DNA from: Candidatus Coatesbacteria bacterium
Lineage (GTDB): Bacteria > RBG-13-66-14
DNA length: 41,823 nucleotides
Direction: 5' to 3'
NCBI GenBank assembly: GCA_014728225.1
Contig: WJLX01000089.1
Coordinates: 1 to 41,823, forward strand
In this document: positions 34,079 through 41,389 of the stretch, piece after piece
Layout of the letters: each line of letters opens with the position of its first letter
How positions within the stretch are numbered: position 1 is the first letter of the stretch
Made by a program: the position numbers and the translations under genes
The notes under the pieces: model-generated
What the model saw: the letters and a program-made list of their open reading frames with translations, nothing else
Database searches by the model: none
Told to the model about the DNA's origin: nothing

Positions 34079-34270
34079 GCCCGAGAGCCTGGAAAACAAC
34101 CGCTCGCAACCGTCGGCCGCCGCGGCGCCGGAACTGGCACGGTTTTTGCATCTCGGCGCCCGTTGGAGCGGCGACAACGTTGCGCCTCCGCAAAAACCGT
34201 GCCAGTTCCGGCGCTGTTGGTTTTCGACGGCCTCGCGGGCTGTCGGAGGCTGCTATCCAGGCTCTCGGGC
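34079..34270 (+). repeat. Composite hairpin element, copy 4, with compensatory core change
   Basis: Outer arms GCCCGAGAGCCTGGA (34079-34093) and TCCAGGCTCTCGGGC (34256-34270) pair over 15 bp. The inner stem is 25 bp (34125-34149 with 34190-34214). In its core, AACTGGCACGG faces CCGTGCCAGTT, where the other four copies have AACCGGCACGG facing CCGTGCCGGTT: one C:G pair has become T:A on both sides. A middle stem GAAAACAAC with GTT-G-GTTTTC is also possible. It lies between flxD and a lipoprotein gene, both on minus. Confidence 0.92.
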
Positions 34271-34300
34271 GGGGCGGCGGTACCTGTCGGAGTCATCGGG

Positions 34301-34654
34301 TTATTTTGTGCTGAAGATCGGCTCCAGCAGGGCCAGCTTCATCCCCAGCCCGTAGGCTCGGTTGACGGCGTCGGAGTGTGATTCCTCGCCCTCGGCCGCC
34401 TTGACTTGATCGACGAGGGCCTTGGCCCGTTCGTACTTGTCGTCGAGTTCCGGCGTGGCGCCGAGTTCAGCGTCGATCTCCTCGAGGCGGCCGACTTCGA
34501 TCTGTTCGAGGGGGCGGTCGTCGACCTGGGCGACGGCGGCTTCGAGCTCCTCGATCAGCGCCGCGGCATCGTCGAGCCCGTCGGCGTCGTCACCGGCGCA
34601 GCCTACGGTCAGGGTAACGCCGAGAAGCACGCAACAGGTGAGAGGTTTTTGCAT
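34301..34654 (-). CDS. Small predicted lipoprotein
   Basis: Encodes 117 residues. The N-terminus MQKPLTCCVLLGVTLTVGCAG is a lipoprotein signal with Cys at the cleavage site. The mature part is strongly acidic and helical (DGLDDAAALIEELEAAVAQV, IEVGRLEEIDAELGA) and ends YGLGMKLALLEPIFSTK. No family is recognised. It starts 20 bases after the stop of hdrA with GGAGGTAACC before its ATG, so it belongs to the same transcript. Hairpin element copy 4 lies 30 bases beyond its stop. Confidence 0.75.
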   Translation of the reverse strand: MQKPLTCCVLLGVTLTVGCAGDDADGLDDAAALIEELEAAVAQVDDRPLEQIEVGRLEEIDAELGATPELDDKYERAKALVDQVKAAEGEESHSDAVNRAYGLGMKLALLEPIFSTK

Positions 34655-34674
34655 GGGTTACCTCCGGTTGGGCC

Positions 34675-36720
34675 TCAGAGCGCCTGGAGTTCGGCGTAGA
34701 GCTGCTTGTCGTTGAAGCCGGCCAGTTGGGCGCTGTTGGAGCGACAGACGGCGCTGCACAGGCCGCAGCCCTGGCACAGTCCGGGGTTGACCTCGGCCAC
34801 CCGGCGCAGGACGGCGCCGGCGCGGTTGTTGATGTCCTTTTCGCTGATGGCGTCGTAGGGACAGGCCCGCAGGCAGTCCCAGCAGCCGATGCAGGAGGTC
34901 TCGTTGATCCGGGCGACGACGGGTTCGCGCTCCAGCTCGTCGAAGGCGAACAGCCCCAGGACCTTGCTGGCGGCGGCGGAGCCCTGGGCGACGGCTTCGG
35001 GGATGTCCATCGGCCCCTGGCAGGCCCCGGCGAGGTGGATGCCGGCGGTCGAGGTTTCCACGGGGCGCAGCTTGGGGTGGGCCTCGACGTAGAAACCGTA
35101 GCGATCGTAGCTCACGCCGAGCTTCTGGGCCAGCTCCCGGCTGTCGGCCTGGGGCAGGACGGCGGGGGCGACGACGACCAGGTCGACGGCGGTCTGGACC
35201 TGCTCGCCGGAGAGGGTATCGGCGCCCAGCAGGATCAGCTTGTCGTCCTCGCGATAGAGCCGGCTGACCCGACCGCGGAGGTAGAGGGCGCCGTCTTCCT
35301 CGACGGCCCGACGGGTGAACTCGTCGTAGCGCTTGCCCCCGGCGCGGACGTCCATGTAGAAGACGACGGCCTGGCCTTCGGGGACGGCGTGTTTGTAGAG
35401 CATGGTGTGCTTGGCGCTGTACATGCAGCAGATCTTGCTGCAGAACTCGATCCCCTTCTCCGGACAGCGGCTGCCGATGCACTGCAGGAAGGCGATCGTC
35501 TTCGGCGTCCGACCGTCGGAGGGCCGCTTGAGCTGCCCCGTCGTCGGTCCCGAGGCCGAGACCAGGCGCTCGAACTGCAGGGAGTCGATGATGTCCGGAT
35601 CGACGCCGTAGCCGTACTCGCCGTAGCCGGTGTAGGGGGAGTTTTCGGGCTGTTGTCCGATGCTGTAGAGGTCGTAGCCCGTGGCGACGACGACGGCGCC
35701 GACCTCGAACTCCAGCAGTTCGTCGGTTTGCTCGTAATCGATCGCCCCGGTGGGGCAGATCTTGGCGCAGACGCCGCAGGTGCCCTTCTGGAACTTGAGG
35801 CAGTATTCGGGGTGCAGGACGGGTACGTTGGGGACGGCCTGGGGGAAGGGGCTGTTGACGGCCTTGGTGACGGCGCCCCTGGTAACCTCGCCGGCGTCGC
35901 GCCACTTACCCGCGAACTCACCCAGCCCGGCCTCGAAGGGGTTGGGCATCCGTCCCGGGCACTTTTCCTGGCAGGCGCCGCAGCCCGTGCACTTGTCGGC
36001 GTCGACGTAACGGGCTTTCTGGCGCACCGTGGCGGTGAAGTTGCCGACGTAGCCCTCGAGTTTCTCCAGCTCGGCCCAGGAGAGCAGGGTGATCCGCGGG
36101 TGCTTGGCCGCCTCGACCATCCGCGGCGTCAGGATGCATTGGGAGCAGTCCAGGGTGGGGAAGGTCTCGGAGAGCTGGGACATATGGCCGCCGATCGAGG
36201 GACTGCGCTCGACCAGCACGACCTCACGGTCGGCCGCGGCGATGTCCAGGGCCGCCTGGATACCGGCGATGCCCCCGCCCAGCACCAGGGCCCGCTTGGT
36301 CACCGGGACGCGGATGCGTTCCAGGGGCTCGTCGCGTCTGGTCTTCTCCACCATCATCCGTACCAGCTCGACGGCCTTGGGTGTGCCCAGGGCCTGGTCG
36401 TGGTGGACCCAGGAGCAGTGCTCGCGGATGTTGGCCACCTCGAGCATGTAGGGGTTGAGGCCGGCGGCCTCGGCGGTGGCCCGGAAGGTCTTTTCGTGCA
36501 TGTGCGGGCTGCAGGCCGCCACGACGACGCCGTCGAGTTCGTGCTCGGCGATGGCGTCGGCGATCCGCTGTTGGCCCGGGGCCGAGCAGACGAACTTGTA
36601 GTCTTCGGCGTAGACCACGCCGGGCAGGTAGCGCATCGCCTCGGCCACGGCGGGGCAGTTCACGGTGTCGCCGATGTTCTTGCCGCAGTGGCAGACGAAG
36701 ACGCCGATGCGTTTGGACAT
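34675..36720 (-). CDS. hdrA: Heterodisulfide reductase subunit A
   Basis: Encodes 681 residues. HdrA carries the FAD at which electrons bifurcate, one path going to ferredoxin and the other through HdrC to HdrB. The N-terminal domain begins VFVCHCGKNIGDTVN and has FVCSAPGQQ. An FAD motif ALVLGGGIAGIQAALDIAAA lies near 145. Four further Cys clusters are visible: DKCTGCGACQEKCP, GTCGVCAKICPTGA, SCIGCWDCLRACP and LCQGCGLCSAVC. LDCSQCILTP is another conserved HdrA stretch. The length and order match soluble bacterial HdrA. It is not fused to MvhD, which is encoded separately (flxD). A DUF202 gene precedes it by 23 bases. Confidence 0.95.
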   Translation of the reverse strand: MSKRIGVFVCHCGKNIGDTVNCPAVAEAMRYLPGVVYAEDYKFVCSAPGQQRIADAIAEHELDGVVVAACSPHMHEKTFRATAEAAGLNPYMLEVANIREHCSWVHHDQALGTPKAVELVRMMVEKTRRDEPLERIRVPVTKRALVLGGGIAGIQAALDIAAADREVVLVERSPSIGGHMSQLSETFPTLDCSQCILTPRMVEAAKHPRITLLSWAELEKLEGYVGNFTATVRQKARYVDADKCTGCGACQEKCPGRMPNPFEAGLGEFAGKWRDAGEVTRGAVTKAVNSPFPQAVPNVPVLHPEYCLKFQKGTCGVCAKICPTGAIDYEQTDELLEFEVGAVVVATGYDLYSIGQQPENSPYTGYGEYGYGVDPDIIDSLQFERLVSASGPTTGQLKRPSDGRTPKTIAFLQCIGSRCPEKGIEFCSKICCMYSAKHTMLYKHAVPEGQAVVFYMDVRAGGKRYDEFTRRAVEEDGALYLRGRVSRLYREDDKLILLGADTLSGEQVQTAVDLVVVAPAVLPQADSRELAQKLGVSYDRYGFYVEAHPKLRPVETSTAGIHLAGACQGPMDIPEAVAQGSAAASKVLGLFAFDELEREPVVARINETSCIGCWDCLRACPYDAISEKDINNRAGAVLRRVAEVNPGLCQGCGLCSAVCRSNSAQLAGFNDKQLYAELQAL

Positions 36721-36743
36721 GGAGTCGCTCTCCCGATTAGCGG

Positions 36744-37082
36744 TTACTCGTCCTCGGTGTCGTCGGTGAAACCCAGGAGCTCGCGGGACTCGACCGGATC
36801 CTGCTCGCAGAGCGCCTTGCTTATCTCATGGGCCTTGCGGTTGCGCTGGAAGCCGACAACCGCCAGCAAAAGACCCACCGGGATGAAAACCCAACCCAGC
36901 ACGACGAAGAAAACCTCGTCGGCGAAGAACTTGAGCAGGGTCAGTCCGACGCCGGCGAAGGCCAATGCCGTACGCAGGTAGGCCAGGAAGGTCCGCTCCC
37001 CGGCCAGGTGAGTACGCTGGACCGCCAGCAGGTTACGCTGACGGGCGCTCTTCTGGACACCTACTGGCGTTTTCTCAGTCAC
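36744..37082 (-). CDS. DUF202 (YidH-type) membrane protein
   Basis: Encodes about 112 residues. It carries the DUF202 pattern LAGERTFLAYLRTALAFAGVG followed by two hydrophobic helices (FFVVLGWVFIPVGLLLAVVG) and an acidic tail. Members are small inner-membrane proteins of unknown function. I prefer GTG 37082 (MTEKTPVGVQKSARQRN) as start, although the frame is open to 37145 and no strong ribosome binding site is visible. The first 13 codons and the sequence before them lie in the first unit of an 85-bp tandem repeat, so this region has been duplicated into the upstream DNA at least twice. Confidence 0.75.
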   Translation of the reverse strand: MTEKTPVGVQKSARQRNLLAVQRTHLAGERTFLAYLRTALAFAGVGLTLLKFFADEVFFVVLGWVFIPVGLLLAVVGFQRNRKAHEISKALCEQDPVESRELLGFTDDTEDE

Positions 37083-37287
37083 TAGTTCTTTGAACCGGAC
37101 GGCCGTTGTGCTTACCCAACAGCGAGCGGGCGCTCTTCTGGACACCTACTGGCGTTTTCTAAAGTCACTAGTTCTTTGAACCGGACGGTTGTTTTGCTTA
37201 CCCAACAGCGAGCGGGCGCTCTGCTGGACACCTACTGGCGTTTTCTCAGTCAATTGTTGTTTGAATCCGGAAGATCGTTGTTAATCG
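37043..37287. repeat. 85-bp tandem repeat spanning the DUF202 start
   Basis: Three head-to-tail units begin with GGGCGCTC at 37043, 37128 and 37214, with a period of 85-86 bases. Units 1 and 2 are nearly identical; unit 3 diverges at its far end (about 37260-37287). A degenerate fourth start, GGGTGCTCTG, occurs at 37308. Every unit contains the codons for TEKTPVGVQ of the DUF202 gene read on minus, so the array consists of repeated copies of that gene's translation start and leader. Confidence 0.9.
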
Positions 37288-37510
37288 TTGTTAACCAAGC
37301 TGAAAACGGGTGCTCTGTCCAAACGTCAACCGCTCGATTATCCGGATTGTTGAGCCGTAGGCAGTTGCCTTGCTGAACGGTGTGGGGGCCGGATTTGACC
37401 GGCGGGCTCCCGCCGGGGTCGTACGCCGCGGGGCGTTCCGGGCGTAATCCGACCCCTGTCGTCGAGGGGTCTCGACGGAGGTCTTGGTCGCTTGTCGGTC
37501 GCCGGAGCGC
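37288..37510. other. Intergenic region before the tandem array
   Basis: No gene is apparent between the repeat array and the first TonB-C gene. The left part is less G+C-rich (AACCAAGCTGAAAACGGGTG), and a CCGGCGGGCTCCCGCCGG-like inverted repeat lies near 37399-37418, which may serve as a transcription end for the TonB-C gene on minus. Confidence 0.4.
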
Positions 37511-37933
37511 TTAGTCGCCCGGGTCGAAGGTGAAGGTCACGGTGACGTGCTGGGTGATCGGTTTGCCGGCGCTGTCGGTGCCCGGCTTCCACTCCGTGGC
37601 GGCCGCAGCCTCGAGGGCGGCGGCGTCGGCGTCTTCGCGGCCCGAGCTCTCGAAGAGGGTGATCTCGAGGATCTCGCCCTCGGCGGAGATCTTGAGCTGG
37701 ACCTTGCAGGCGCCCGCCCAGCCTTCGGCTTTGGCGGCCTCAGGATAGGTGGGGTTGGGCAATCCCCCGATGGGTTGCGGATCGGAGGCCTGGCTGACCG
37801 TCCCGGCCATCGTCGGCGATGGAATCGCCGGGCGGACGAGTTCGTCCTCGTCGGCCGCGGCGCCGATCGCCGTCAGCAGGACCAGGGCCAGGATGAACGA
37901 CAGGGCTTGACTTCCCTCGGCCCCGTTTCGCAT
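37511..37933 (-). CDS. Short TonB C-terminal domain protein A
   Basis: Encodes 140 residues. The N-terminus FILALVLLTAIGAAAD is a signal peptide rather than the membrane anchor with Pro-rich spacer found in true TonB. The mature part is essentially a TonB C-terminal domain: PNPTYPEAAKAEGWAGACKV, LKISAEGEILEITLFESSG, ALEAAAATEWKPGTDSAGKP, and VTVTFTFDP. Such stand-alone domains are found in many bacteria and usually bind envelope partners. AAGGGGG precedes the start. It follows protein B on the same strand and is related to it, suggesting tandem gene duplication. Confidence 0.85.
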   Translation of the reverse strand: MRNGAEGSQALSFILALVLLTAIGAAADEDELVRPAIPSPTMAGTVSQASDPQPIGGLPNPTYPEAAKAEGWAGACKVQLKISAEGEILEITLFESSGREDADAAALEAAAATEWKPGTDSAGKPITQHVTVTFTFDPGD

Positions 37934-38005
37934 GACGCACCCCCTTGGATAGGGTTCGGTAGGGATGAGGGCGATGCCTTCCCGCGGGTGCGCGTCGCGA
38001 TCGCG

Positions 38006-38392
38006 TCAGGGGTTGAAGGTGAAGGGCAGCTCGACCTCCTTGCCGACGAAGGCGTTGTCCTCGACGGCGGGCTTCCATTCGGTCTCCCGGGCGGCTTCGA
38101 GGGCGGCGGTGTCGGCTTCGTCGTTGCCCGAGCTCTCGATGATCCGCACCTGCATGACCTCGCCGTTGGCGGCGACGAAAACGCCGACGAGACAGCGTCC
38201 GGTCCAGCCGTCTTCCGCCGATGCCGGATACCCGGGTTCGGGGGGGAGGTTGGCGAGTTCGGGCTCCCGGTCGTTGAGGAGCTGTTCCCGCCCGCTGAAG
38301 TCCACGCCGGGATCGGAGAGGCACTCCCCGGCCGAGGCAGCCGTAACCATAACTAGCACAAAAATAAGACCCTGGCCAATACGGACATCCAT
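38006..38392 (-). CDS. Short TonB C-terminal domain protein B
   Basis: Encodes 128 residues. It has a signal peptide (GLIFVLVMVTAASAGE) and a TonB-C domain: EPGYPASAEDGWTGRCLVGV, VMQVRIIESSGNDEADTAAL, EAARETEWKPAVEDN and VELPFTFNP. The block ESSG--EADTAALEAA--TEWKP is shared with protein A, so the two are paralogues of similar length. AGGGGAGG precedes the ATG at 38392, 11 bases after the hdrB stop. Its place inside the hdr genes is unusual; no TonB-dependent receptor or ExbB/ExbD is present in the window. Confidence 0.85.
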   Translation of the reverse strand: MDVRIGQGLIFVLVMVTAASAGECLSDPGVDFSGREQLLNDREPELANLPPEPGYPASAEDGWTGRCLVGVFVAANGEVMQVRIIESSGNDEADTAALEAARETEWKPAVEDNAFVGKEVELPFTFNP

Positions 38393-38403
38393 GGCGGCCT
38401 CCC

Positions 38404-39273
38404 CTAGCCCAGTTTCTTCAGCACGGGCTTGGTCTTGGTGTAGTGGCGGTTGAGCTCCAGTTCTCGGCCGCTGAAGCCGAAGGCCAGGCCGATGAGCTGG
38501 GTGACGAAGACCACGGGCAGTTTGAAGCGTTGCTCGAGCTCGAGCTCCCGGGCGGCGCCGCGCTGGTGCAGGTCGAGGTTGAGCTGGCACATCGGACAGG
38601 CCACGGCGATACAGTCGGCGTCGGCGCGACGGGCGGCGCGCAGCACCTTGCCGGACAGGCGGTTGACCACGTCCTCGCGGCTGAAGGTGAAGGAGGCGCC
38701 GCAGCATTCGGTGCGGTGGGTCCAATCGACGGGCTCGGCGCCGAGGGCGGCGACGAGGGCGTCCATCGAGCGCGGGTTCTCGGTGTCGCCGCCGGCGCGG
38801 GCGTACTCGGCCGGCCGGGTCAGCAGACAGCCGTAGTAGCAGGCGACCTTGAGCCCCTCGAGGGGTTTGGTCACCCGCTCGCGCAGCTTATCGTCGCCGA
38901 ACTCGGCCAGGACCTCCAGCAGATGGACGACGCGGACGTCGCCGTCGTAGTCGACCTCGGCGGCCCGGGCGGCCCGGGCGAACAGCTCGGGCTCGCTACT
39001 GCGCAGGTGGTTGACCCGGGCCAACTGGCTGTAGCACATGGCGCAGGTGGTGAAGACGCGGTCGCCGATCTCGGCGGCCCGGGCCATGTTGTAGACGTTG
39101 AGCGCGGCCGCCAGCAGCTTGGAGTGTTGGTGGGCCGGCGAGGCGCCGCAGCAGATCCACTCCGGAACCTCCTCGAGCTCGACGCCCAGGCGCTCGAGAA
39201 CCAGGCGGGTCGACTTCTCGAACTCCCGGCTGGTACCGGCGCCGGTGCAACCGGGGTAGTAGGCCAGTTTCAC
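38404..39273 (-). CDS. hdrB: Heterodisulfide reductase subunit B
   Basis: Encodes 289 residues. HdrB holds the active site that reduces disulfides, with two noncubane iron-sulfur clusters bound by twin CCG domains. Both are complete: YYPGCTG, WICCGAS, TTCAMCYS in the first, and CYYGCLLTRP, ECCGASFTF, ACPMCQLNLD in the second. The GTG start overlaps the hdrC stop (GTGA), so the two are translationally coupled. In bacteria without methanogenic cofactors the natural disulfide is uncertain; DsrC-like proteins or low-molecular disulfides are proposed for Flx/Hdr systems. Confidence 0.95.
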   Translation of the reverse strand: MKLAYYPGCTGAGTSREFEKSTRLVLERLGVELEEVPEWICCGASPAHQHSKLLAAALNVYNMARAAEIGDRVFTTCAMCYSQLARVNHLRSSEPELFARAARAAEVDYDGDVRVVHLLEVLAEFGDDKLRERVTKPLEGLKVACYYGCLLTRPAEYARAGGDTENPRSMDALVAALGAEPVDWTHRTECCGASFTFSREDVVNRLSGKVLRAARRADADCIAVACPMCQLNLDLHQRGAARELELEQRFKLPVVFVTQLIGLAFGFSGRELELNRHYTKTKPVLKKLG

Positions 39274-39854
39274 TGGTCGACCTCCCCGCCGCGCTCCAGC
39301 TCGGCCACGCGGTCCATGATCCGCCGCATCCGCTTCCGGGCCTTCTTGGGCGCCCGGTCGGGGATCGGTTTCATCTTGCCGCTGAAGACCAGGGCGGGGA
39401 ACTGGGCGATATGGTTGAAGAAGTTACCCGAGGAGAGGTTGTAGAACAGGCCGACCTCGAGTTCGAAGACCCGGCCATGGCGGCGCATGGTACCCAGGAA
39501 GCGGTCGTTGAAGACCCGGGCGTTGGGATTGGGCGGGCTGACGCCGCGCATCCGGGCGATCTGCCGCAGGGCGTCCATCACCTCGGCGATGGAGACGCCC
39601 TTGGGGCAGCGGGTGGCGCAGGTTTCGCAACTGGCGCAGATCCAGGGGGTGTCGAGTTCGAGAAGCTCCTCGCCGGCGCCGAGCTGTAGCAGCCGGATCA
39701 CCCGGTGGGGACCGTGCTCCATCTGGTAGGCCGTCGGACAGCCGGCGGTGCAGCAGCCGCACTGGTAGCAATCGGCCAGGTGCTCGCCGGAGAGCTCCTC
39801 GACACGGCGACGCAGGGGATCCCGGGCGCCGAGGTTTTCCAGGTCCAGCTCCAT
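39270..39854 (-). CDS. hdrC: Heterodisulfide reductase subunit C
   Basis: Encodes 194 residues. HdrC carries two [4Fe-4S] clusters linking HdrA to HdrB. Motifs are CYQCGCCTAGCP and ICASCETCATRCPKG, followed by a helical C-terminus ending in charged residues (KKARKRMRRIMDRVAELERG). I chose the ATG at 39854 (MELDLENLGARDPLRRRV) because the family starts here and AAAGG lies upstream; the frame extends to 39926 without similarity. It is the first gene of the operon, with a promoter at 39930-39958 and a hairpin in the leader. Confidence 0.93.
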   Translation of the reverse strand: MELDLENLGARDPLRRRVEELSGEHLADCYQCGCCTAGCPTAYQMEHGPHRVIRLLQLGAGEELLELDTPWICASCETCATRCPKGVSIAEVMDALRQIARMRGVSPPNPNARVFNDRFLGTMRRHGRVFELEVGLFYNLSSGNFFNHIAQFPALVFSGKMKPIPDRAPKKARKRMRRIMDRVAELERGGEVDQ

Positions 39855-39895
39855 GCGGGCCTTTCGTAACGGGAGGGAATGCGACGTCGTTGCAT

Positions 39896-39914
39896 GATCG
39901 GGCCGCGCCCGATC
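39896..39914. promoter_or_regulatory. Hairpin in the hdr operon leader
   Basis: GATCGGGC (39896-39903) and GCCCGATC (39907-39914) pair with a three-base loop, 42 bases upstream of hdrC and just downstream of the predicted start of transcription. It could be an operator or an mRNA structure; nothing distinguishes these. Confidence 0.45.
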
Positions 39915-39929
39915 CATAAGATACAACCT

Positions 39930-39958
39930 TTCCTAGCAGATTAAATACCCACAGTCAA
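39930..39958 (-). promoter_or_regulatory. Promoter of the hdr operon
   Basis: On the minus strand TTGACT (39958-39953), a 17-base spacer and TAGGAA (39935-39930) with TGC before it (extended -10) are well placed to drive hdrCB and following genes. The leader to hdrC would be about 70 bases. Confidence 0.55.
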
Positions 39959-39969
39959 GGTGGGTTTTT
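39947..39969. terminator. Possible terminator overlapping the hdr promoter
   Basis: ACCCAC (39947-39952) and GTGGGT (39960-39965) flank AGTCAAG, with TTTT on the plus side and ATTT on the minus side. It could end the PIN-TRAM transcript read on minus. It shares bases with the -35 of the hdr promoter, so termination and initiation would overlap. Confidence 0.4.
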
Positions 39970-40005
39970 CCTAGTTTTTTACGCCGGAGCGGGCGGCGCC
40001 GACTT

Positions 40006-40992
40006 TCAGGAGCGTTCGAGCTTGGTGAAGATCATCCGGCCGGCCGAGGTCTGCAGCACACTGGTCACCACGACGGCGACCTCTTTATTGATGTGGTCCT
40101 TGCCGCGGTCGACGACGACCATGGTGCCGTCGTCGAGATAGCCGACGGCCTGACCGGGTTCGGTGCCCTCTTTGATCAGCTTGACCCGCATCCGCTCGCC
40201 GGCGATGTAGACGGGCTTGATGGCGTTGGAAAGCTCGTTGATGTTGAGGACTTCGACGCCCTGGAGACCGGCGACTTTATTGAGGTTGTAGTCGTTGGTG
40301 ACGATCTTGCCGCCCGTGGTCATGGCCAGCTTGACGAGCTTGGAATCTACCTCGTCGAGCTCGGGGAAGTCGCGGGGCTCGATGACCACCCGGTCGCCGA
40401 GTTCCTGTTGCATCTCGTTGAGGATGTCCAGGCCGCGACGGCCGCGGTTGCGCTTGAGCGTGTCCGAGGAATCGGCGATCAACTGCAGCTCGTTGAGGAC
40501 GAACTTGGGCACGACGAGGCTGCCTTCGAGGAAGCCGGACTTGGTCAGGTCACTGATGCGGCCGTCGATGATCACGGAGGTGTCGAGGATTTTCCTCGTG
40601 CCGCCCGTGCCGAGCTCGAGGTCCGCCCTCTCGAACCAGTGTTCGGGCAGCTTGCGAACCACCAGGACCACGCCGAGGTAGACGAAGGCGATGGATAGAC
40701 CCAGGGTGATGATGGCGTGGGTGACGGGGTTGGTGGGAACGATCAGTAGGGTCGAGAGCAGGGCGGCGATGCCCAGACCGAGGACCAGGCCGATGGCTCC
40801 GGCGATGACGTGGCGCCGGGAACGCGAGCCGAGCCAGATCTCGAGGGTGACAAAAATGACGGCCGCGCCCACGCCGAGGGCGCCGCCGATCAGGTAGGCG
40901 AAGGGGGTGTCCGGGGAGATGTAGTTGAAGTAGTAGCCGGCCACACCGCCCATCAGGGCGATAACGGCTATCCGAACGATCAGCATGGGCAT
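40006..40992 (-). CDS. PIN-TRAM domain membrane protein (YacL-type)
   Basis: Encodes 328 residues. Four N-terminal hydrophobic helices (about 5-110) anchor the protein. The PIN nuclease fold follows: KILDTSVIIDGRISDL (first Asp), VLNELQLIADSSD (Glu), DILNEMQQ, VDSKLVKLAM and KIVTNDYNLNKVA (acidic cluster). The C-terminal TRAM domain (about 260-325) reads GEEMRV-like RMRVKLIKEGTEPGQAVGYL and DGTMVVVDRGKDHIN. This architecture is the YacL family, predicted membrane-bound RNases often near tRNA or cysS genes; here tRNA-Arg lies just upstream. No strong ribosome binding site is seen, so MPM (40992) and MLI (40986) are both possible starts. Confidence 0.92.
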   Translation of the reverse strand: MPMLIVRIAVIALMGGVAGYYFNYISPDTPFAYLIGGALGVGAAVIFVTLEIWLGSRSRRHVIAGAIGLVLGLGIAALLSTLLIVPTNPVTHAIITLGLSIAFVYLGVVLVVRKLPEHWFERADLELGTGGTRKILDTSVIIDGRISDLTKSGFLEGSLVVPKFVLNELQLIADSSDTLKRNRGRRGLDILNEMQQELGDRVVIEPRDFPELDEVDSKLVKLAMTTGGKIVTNDYNLNKVAGLQGVEVLNINELSNAIKPVYIAGERMRVKLIKEGTEPGQAVGYLDDGTMVVVDRGKDHINKEVAVVVTSVLQTSAGRMIFTKLERS

Positions 40993-41164
40993 GGCGGCAC
41001 CCCGCGGTTGCCGGGAAAACCGGCGCCGGTAAACGACGGGCGACGGTCGGAGCGGATTTCCTGCGGGGTGGGGGAGGGTATGGGGATTCGATCAGTGCTA
41101 GGCGGCTTCGCTTGAGGCCCCCGACCGCAGTGGTTCGATCCTGTTCCGGACAAGGGTGATGAGG

Positions 41165-41240
41165 TGGCGCGCCAGAGAGGGATTGAACCTCTGACCTACG
41201 GTTCCGGAGACCGTTGCTCTATCCACTGAGCTACTGGCGC
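41165..41240 (-). tRNA. tRNA-Arg (CCG)
   Basis: A 76-base cloverleaf on minus with encoded CCA. The acceptor stem is GCGCCAG/CTGGCGC, D-loop TAGCTCAGTGGATAGAGCA, anticodon stem-loop ACGGT-CTCCGGA-ACCGT with anticodon CCG (reading CGG), and a TTCAATC T-loop. The discriminator base is G. Confidence 0.95.
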
Positions 41241-41257
41241 GCGGGACGAAACGAAAA

Positions 41258-41285
41258 AAGGTATGAGGCCGTTTGGCGTTGTCGT
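41258..41285 (-). promoter_or_regulatory. Candidate promoter of tRNA-Arg
   Basis: On minus, ACGACA (41285-41280), a 16-base spacer and TACCTT (41263-41258) precede the tRNA by 17 bases. The -10 hexamer is identical to that of tRNA-fMet; the -35 is weaker. Confidence 0.4.
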
Positions 41286-41389
41286 CTGTTATCACGGGTG
41301 GCGATCGTATATCTGCTTACGGATGAGAGCGCGGTGGTGTTCCCGGTTCCGGTGTCGGGAGACCGTATGCGCTCGCCTACCGCTCATCA

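Noticed and set aside
37143-37145. GTG at 37145 as start of the DUF202 gene
   Set aside because: It would begin inside the second tandem repeat unit and add 21 residues without similarity; GTG 37082 fits the family length better.
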